Source: Sphingobacteriales bacterium (GTDB lineage: Bacteria; Bacteroidota; Bacteroidia; Chitinophagales; Chitinophagaceae). Taken from it: a stretch of 64,000 bases of DNA. Numbering within the stretch: position 1 is the first letter of the stretch; each line of letters starts with the position of its first letter. The translations under genes were made by a program, and so were the position numbers. Below are positions 61,201 to 64,000 of the stretch, one piece after another. The stretch lies in NCBI GenBank assembly GCA_027484425.1, contig JAIXSZ010000010.1, forward strand, positions 29,222 to 93,221, given 5' to 3'. The notes under the pieces were generated by a model. That model was not told the DNA's origin. It made no database searches and saw nothing but the letters and a program-made list of their open reading frames with translations.

Positions 61201-64000
61201 CTTTCGTTGTAAACGCTGGTCCTGGTGCTATCACTGGTACTACATCTTTATGTACTGGTATACCATCTACATTAGCTAACTCTGGTGGCGTAGGTTCATG
61301 GACTAGTTCTAATACTTCGGTAGCTACAGTTGGTTCGTCATCTGGTATAGTTACGGGTGTAGGAGTAGGTACTTCTACAATTCAGTATGTAAATGGTTGT
61401 GGTTCTCCGGTAACTACAGTAGTTACTGTCAATCAGTCTCCAGCAGCTATTGCAGGTTCTGCAGTGGTTTGTGCTGGTAGCACTACCACACTTACAAACG
61501 CAGTATCTGGTGGTGCATGGTCTAGTAGCAACACAACAGCTGCTACCATAACAACTTCGGGTGTGGTGTCAGGGGCAAGCAATGGTCTTACAACTATATC
61601 TTACAATATGGGTAATGGTTGTACACCTGCTATGCTCAATATGGTTGTGAATACAGTTACTCCTACGGTTGCAGGCTCTGCCTCTCCGCTTAGTATTTGT
61701 GCTGCAGGTACATCTACACTCACGGCTACATCGCCTGTTACCAACTTTACAGTTATTGACAATACATTTGCTCCTATATCTTTCACCCCTACAGCCACAT
61801 TCAATAATACTTCTATAGTTTCGGGTGGTAACATAGATAACGGTTTCTTCTCTGTGCCGTTGCCATTTGCATTCAATATGTATGGAACTGCATATCCTGC
61901 AGGTACTCAAGCGCATATAGGCACTAATGGCTACCTTTCATTTGGTACTCCAATGACTGCCAGCTTTGTTGGCACAATGCCCACAGCTACGTTCCCATTC
62001 AATCTTATTTCGTTGTTTGGTCGTGATATGAACCTAGGTGCTAGTGGTACCATTACCTACGGTACTGTAGGTAATGCTCCTAACAGACAATTTGTGGTAA
62101 GTTATAATGGCGTACCAGACAACATTACTGCTGGTCCAGAAACTGGTCAAATGGTGTTGTATGAAAATTCAGGCCAAATTGATTTCCATATCACCACTGC
62201 ACAGCCTACTACACACACCATCGGTGTTCAAAGAGTAGGCGGTACTATAGGTGCTACTGTTCCTGGTCAAAACAACTCCAGTACTCCTATCACTAACGCT
62301 TCCTACAGTTTTGTATGGCCGCAAACGAGTACTTATACTTGGAGCCCTGCTACGTACCTAAGTGCTACTACAGGTTCTTCTGTTACAGCTAGTGCTGTTG
62401 CGGCTACTACTACTTACACTATTTCGGGTGTATATGGTGGATGTACGGGTACGGGTAATGCTACTGTAACTGTGAATCCTACCCCTACAGCTATTTCTGG
62501 TACACCTACGCTTTGTGTAGGTACTACTAGAACGCTTTCAAACAGTGTTAGTGGTGGTACTTGGTCTAGCAGCAATACTGTTAATGCCATAGTTGGTCTT
62601 ACTACTGGTGTGGTAACGGGCTTTACAGCAGGTACAGCTAATATTACTTACTCAATAGGTACGTGTAGAACATTTACTACAGTTACTGTTTTACCATTAC
62701 CATCTGCCGCCCCTACAAACAGCGGTCCTATATGTAATGGAGGTACAATAACTTTAAATGCTAATCCAGGTAGTGGAGTAGTTTCTTATGCTTGGAGTGG
62801 TCCTGGTTTGTCTTCTACAACCGTTGTTAGTCCTACTGCTACACCTACTGTTACGTCGGTATACACTGTTACAGTAGGTTATTCAACTTTGGGTTGTTCG
62901 GCTAGCTACACTACATCAGCTACTGTTTTGCCAACACCATCAGCAGCCCCTGCTAACGATGGTCCTATATGTAGTGGCGGTACAGTAAACTTAACTGCTA
63001 ACCCTGCAAATGGTGCCAGTACTTATGCATGGAGTGGGCCAGGACTTTCGTCTACTACTGCTCAGAATCCTTCAGCTACACCTACAGTAACTTCTACTTA
63101 CTCTCTGGTTGTTACTGACGGTACAAGTCGCTCAGGTTGTAGTCCTTCCACTGTTTATACTACTACCGTAACAGTTAATACGCCGCCTTCAGCTGCACCG
63201 ACTAACAACGGATACATCTGTAACGGTGGTACTGTTAACTTGACAGCTAATCCTGCTAACGGTGCAACTACTTATGCTTGGAGTGGTCCTGGTTTATCTT
63301 CTGCTACTGCAGAAAATCCTACCGCTACTCCTACAGTAACAAGTACTTATTCGCTAACTGTAACTAATGGTACTTCTATTTCGGGTTGTTCACCATCTAC
63401 AATATATACTACTACAGTTTCTGTTAATGCTACACCGGTTGCTGCACCTACCAACAATGGTTATATATGCGCTGGTGGTACAGTGAATCTTACAGCAAAT
63501 CCGTCAGGTGGTGCAACTGCTTTCCTATGGAGCGGTCCATCTGTATCAGCTGCTACGTCTGCGAGTGCCACTGCTTCTCCCAGCGTAACTAGTGTTTATT
63601 CGCTTACTGTAAGTAACGGAACTTCACGTCCTGGTTGTGCTCCTGCCACTATTTACACAACATCTGTTACTGTAAATACAGCACCTACAGCAGCTCCTAC
63701 TAACAGTAGTCCGATATGTAGTGGTGGTACAGTAACACTCACTGCCAATGGTGCTAATGGTGCTTCTGTATTCAACTGGAGTGGATCTGCACTTTCTGCT
63801 ACCACTGGTGCTAGCACAACGGCAACACCTACCGCTACTACAGTTTATTCGTTAACTGTTACTGACGGTTCAGGTCGCTCGGGTTGTTCTCCATCTACTA
63901 TCTACACCACTTCGGTTACTGTCAACAGTATACCTACTGCAGCACCTACCAACAATGGTTACATTTGTAATGGTGGTACTGTAACATTAAGTGCCAACCC
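52254..64000 (+). CDS. Giant exported repeat protein (adhesin-like), 3' end outside window
   Basis: From ATG at 52254 the frame stays open to the right edge, over 3,900 codons. A signal peptide (MKRALLVLLVVCLGFVGYGQ) leads. A roughly 150-residue beta-sandwich-like unit (FTFRYCGTNYTTVSM...WDDLNGAGSVFYQ) is followed by Ig-like units (YQWQSSADG) and two GEVED-type domains near residues 495-606 and 766-876 (IWIDYNDDG, NVRDYKVN). Long right-handed beta-helix regions follow at about 1006-1803 and 1936-2466 (repeated N-N-x-I, N-T-I motifs). The first unit recurs near 2680-2860 and 3180-3350, with Ig-like GVWTSS repeats between. Residues 3483 on are tandem 83-residue Ig/PKD-like repeats. Family knowledge suggests a surface adhesin exported by the type IX system, but the C-terminal sorting tail would be outside the window. 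The whole is Thr/Ser/Gly/Ala-rich. Confidence 0.9.
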   Translation, partial: MKRALLVLLVVCLGFVGYGQTAASYLVSRGTGTYSSIEGLGGTTATTAITTDDATLSALSIGFTFRYCGTNYTTVSMCSNGWASLGNTAATNFTNSDMGQVNSGIGFLSCFWDDLNGAGSVFYQTSGTAPNRVFTMQWGTPAAGWGNLTGTGNATFQIKLLEGTNQIQYCYGTSTYSFNSATIGIANSVTDFLNLTNETFTSASTTFSSACATTPSANTIITWTPAPTLTPAPTSLSFGGVTTGTSSSAQTISITAVNLNPASGNITVTAPTDFQVSSDGSTWTTSYTIAYTSGTIAATNVFVRFSPTAATAYSSNVTFSGGGLSPSVLVPVTGTGAAVCSGAPTAGTANAAPTSGASATPFTLSLTGASVSGGLTYQWQSSADGTTGWANISGATNLTYAFTGITATTYYRCIVTCTPSSTSSTSSVTNITFFAPSSCTPTFANACNIFPMNMSIASLVGVGGTSIVDSSTFVFSATSCPTCCPSNYIDNTSTMSVNLMPGNTYSARLNASAPYFGSFTTQIWIDYNDDGAFSSTETVGGIGYGLPSYTPTTNITIPSTAPIGLHRMRIVGYFNSGTAPGFPNVLPCPTTATLYGNVRDYKVNLVPLPACSGTPSAGTATASPFVGGATTNFTISLSGSTAASALTYQWQSSADGATGWTNITGSTNPTLTFTGITGTVYYRCIVTCTVSSQTSTSSVTSVSFLAPSSCTPAFANTCSSFPMNMSIAQLNGQLGTSIVDSSTFVFGAATCSACCPANYMDQTAIMSPVALFQGGSYSARLNSSGPYFNLFTTQIWIDYNDDGTFTASESVGGIPYNLPSFNPVTTLTLPADATLGLHRMRIVGYYNSGTAPGFPNVLPCPTTATSFGNVRDYTVNVIPLPACSTPTAQPTALTLTPGIANITGTFTTSASADKYLVVRTTTSTPPSSPVNGTVYTVGSSALGGVIVANTAVGSFNATGLSPATTYYFWIFSQNADCAGGTPPYYFTTSPLTGNATTNNCTLSGVRTVGPTGDYSSIAAAITAINTLGMVGNLALELQTGYTYEGPVTIGSLLRCAPGYTLTIRPQGTMTITGTGTPMFDLSGCTNVIFDGRVGSTGSTKALTIANTSTVGYPFRLINDASNNIIRYCTITSVNTSTVQGSVFFSTTTTAATSNGNDNNTIDFCDFLDGTSTYVQAIYSQGTSGKENSGNTISNCNIANYFNNFSASYGVFLTTGSSDFTITNNRFYQTAARTYSSGVFHRAIHITNTLGNNFVITNNTIGYSSSAGTGTYVINGAVAHTFQGIALSVGAVVPSSVQGNTITNINITTTSTLNTSGGALCGISVTAGSVNIGTTSPNTIGAATGNGAITLTPGSLGGIVGINSSAASPAIVSIQNNIIGSLTAVGTATIGASIDGIAVSSTAGITVTGNTIGSTTTANSLFSSFNTTSAIAARVYGINCAVVSVPVAPFVISNNTIANLTSNTTSTTALVAGIVHTSSANGTISNNTIRELRGATANVVLNGSCGVTGIAIFGNTLPVVTVSQNTINTLLNTNTAAIATNVCGIGVTNANGTIIDRNTIYDLRNANTGTTATNPPKAIGILWLSPSTVGLTITNNMVSLGNAQTTNTAFAGILNTAFNTLTTRVYYNTVHIEGTAAAGALATACFHRGSYSGSITTPIDVRNNIFNNTRTGGTGKHYAIANGLNTFSSASGWGVGASNYNILNAPLASAIGFWSFADQTFANWKIVSSCDGNSYSGTAVTFTNSAVGDLHINMGTTANDIESHGIAITGFTTDYDNQVRPGPISPTNGGSFAPDLGADEFDGVPIDNLPPSITYTALLNSCGTGDRTFTATIVDPAGVPTSGALVPRVYYKKSISGTWSSSPGTLSTGTGTSGTWSFTISAAAMGGLTVGDVIQYYVIAQDNNPFVGSIPSIGLVASNVNTVTTHPTTPNTYTVSIAMSGTYNIGTTGAYTTISSAVAAYNGACLTGNVTFNLTDATYPSETFPITVNLNPYASSSATLIIRPAAATAVTVNGPAGNNAIFKLLNARFVAIDGINTGGATLTLNSTSTTTFANVWLASTSGTGPGCNNISIRNTNIIGGINSINASYGILAGVDNGTFPTTTGGIDIDDVTIQGNTFTKCFYGIYASGTSDVSAGGHNNWNVTNNTFGPATSSTTDNIYFRGIMILNHLAPNISDNTFRNIGISTYANQTAAIWLNSNVNGATINRNTITNVTSNFSGTATSSTCGIFLGSFVINSTISSNVINGVTSFFAATSGGARGILLNLGNPASNTTIVNNAISDIKSFSNTNAIFSAWPAGIGVEGVSGGVRLYYNSVNLYGTFAGSSLATGSACLLVNTSAGNIDVRNNNFVNSYDNTTVTFDLGYAIFCNNANTVFSNINFNNYSASGPNTLGRIAGTDITSLAGIISGFGGNANSVSVSPVFVSPNNLRLAALDANTGLIAGTNAVSSTVNIDIDGTTRSSTAPVIGCHEVNIPACSSINAGTVTASNNICVSGVATLTAVGATTGSGVTYQWASSPDGSTFTNITGATTSNYTIPSPITTTTFYRMVARCSNISANDTDVAPVNVYANPAAITGPAFVCVGSTGTLSSATSGGVWTSSAPANATIGATTGVVTGVAGGASTITYTVPSTSCFTTSIVNVNSVVPTMVVSATPSTICAGTNSNLLATLSPPIAGYDLSTIAYSATTQTSPLTVTFPSIDDDFATLSLPFTFNFWGVNYSTVFVGTNGYLSFGTGSNSRFTTTFPTATLPAAIAYAWGDLYVLSPSIVRYSTEGTAPNRIFVVSFEQIGNCCSYSNTHNAQIRLYETTNTIDILVSTSAPGSSPNRTLGIQNGTGTQAVVPAGRNNVNYTIVASAPEAYRFTVPSANYTWSPSTFLSSTTGSTVTATAVTTTPSMVYTVTSSYNGCTSNANVTVNVNPSPAPITGTLSACTGGTSTLSNATSGGTWSSSNPTIASIDASGVVTAGATIGTATITYTAAGCFATATFVVNAGPGAITGTTSLCTGIPSTLANSGGVGSWTSSNTSVATVGSSSGIVTGVGVGTSTIQYVNGCGSPVTTVVTVNQSPAAIAGSAVVCAGSTTTLTNAVSGGAWSSSNTTAATITTSGVVSGASNGLTTISYNMGNGCTPAMLNMVVNTVTPTVAGSASPLSICAAGTSTLTATSPVTNFTVIDNTFAPISFTPTATFNNTSIVSGGNIDNGFFSVPLPFAFNMYGTAYPAGTQAHIGTNGYLSFGTPMTASFVGTMPTATFPFNLISLFGRDMNLGASGTITYGTVGNAPNRQFVVSYNGVPDNITAGPETGQMVLYENSGQIDFHITTAQPTTHTIGVQRVGGTIGATVPGQNNSSTPITNASYSFVWPQTSTYTWSPATYLSATTGSSVTASAVAATTTYTISGVYGGCTGTGNATVTVNPTPTAISGTPTLCVGTTRTLSNSVSGGTWSSSNTVNAIVGLTTGVVTGFTAGTANITYSIGTCRTFTTVTVLPLPSAAPTNSGPICNGGTITLNANPGSGVVSYAWSGPGLSSTTVVSPTATPTVTSVYTVTVGYSTLGCSASYTTSATVLPTPSAAPANDGPICSGGTVNLTANPANGASTYAWSGPGLSSTTAQNPSATPTVTSTYSLVVTDGTSRSGCSPSTVYTTTVTVNTPPSAAPTNNGYICNGGTVNLTANPANGATTYAWSGPGLSSATAENPTATPTVTSTYSLTVTNGTSISGCSPSTIYTTTVSVNATPVAAPTNNGYICAGGTVNLTANPSGGATAFLWSGPSVSAATSASATASPSVTSVYSLTVSNGTSRPGCAPATIYTTSVTVNTAPTAAPTNSSPICSGGTVTLTANGANGASVFNWSGSALSATTGASTTATPTATTVYSLTVTDGSGRSGCSPSTIYTTSVTVNSIPTAAPTNNGYICNGGTVTLSAN
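62700..64000 (+). repeat. Tandem 249-bp repeats in the giant gene
   Basis: Repeat starts, marked by the Pro codon of PSAAPTNNGYICNGGTV and variants, lie at 62700, 62937, 63186, 63435, 63684 and 63933. The first interval is 237 bp and the next four are 249 bp each, that is 83 codons. The array runs off the window edge. Confidence 0.9.

Noticed and set aside
52778..61916. Many minus-strand open frames within the giant gene
   Set aside because: Thr/Ser/Gly-rich repeats on the plus strand create antisense frames; none has a promoter, domain or conservation signal.

Overview
The window comes from a Bacteroidota chromosome, most likely a Chitinophagaceae-type member. The evidence is promoter boxes of the Bacteroidota form TAnnTTTG ahead of many genes, a 38-residue bTHX ribosomal protein gene, BatD/BatE, a secreted metalloprotease with a type IX secretion tail, an efp-accB-accC cluster, and SusC-like outer-membrane receptors. 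No rRNA, tRNA or CRISPR array was seen.

Layout. 1-4.9 kb is housekeeping: a partial amidohydrolase, an RsuA/RluB-type pseudouridine synthase with a very long disordered N-terminus, and DnaG primase. 4.9-12 kb is an AT-rich accessory island. It holds a REP-associated (RAYT) transposase whose 3' end and neighbouring REP hairpins are tandemly repeated with an exact 337-bp period, two decayed RAYT remnants, an Mrr-type restriction enzyme, two small exported proteins, five copies of a dispersed 45-95 bp repeat lying just behind the accessory genes, and two PIN-domain toxin-antitoxin pairs. One of these toxins is cut by a 158-bp MITE whose removal restores the frame exactly. 12-16.4 kb carries a helix-turn-helix protein with internal repeats, a PolX/PHP protein whose polymerase site looks dead, and an exported protein of unknown role.

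16.5-28.6 kb is sensory and envelope: a LytTR regulator with its propeller histidine kinase, then a four-gene operon (TonB-dependent receptor, 1026-residue TPR protein, plugless outer-membrane barrel, HU-like/SPOR membrane protein). 28.7-35.2 kb makes surface sugars (4-epimerase, glycosyltransferase, rfbA, rfbB) with bTHX, thymidylate kinase and a sulfatase-modifying-type protein interspersed. 35.2-37.8 kb is efp-accB-accC. 38-52 kb holds the metalloprotease, a class A penicillin-binding protein, batD-batE, two outer-membrane proteins, two uncharacterised proteins and lipB. From 52.25 kb to the right edge a single reading frame of more than 3,900 codons encodes a giant exported repeat protein that continues beyond the window.

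How the genes relate. The envelope is the main theme: receptors, barrels, glycan precursors, peptidoglycan synthesis, secreted protease and adhesin. The mobile signals are confined to about 5-13.6 kb. The strongest unusual items are the RAYT/REP tandem array, the MITE-split toxin, the dispersed repeat behind accessory genes, the giant repeat protein, and possible leaderless starts in dnaG and the PBP gene.
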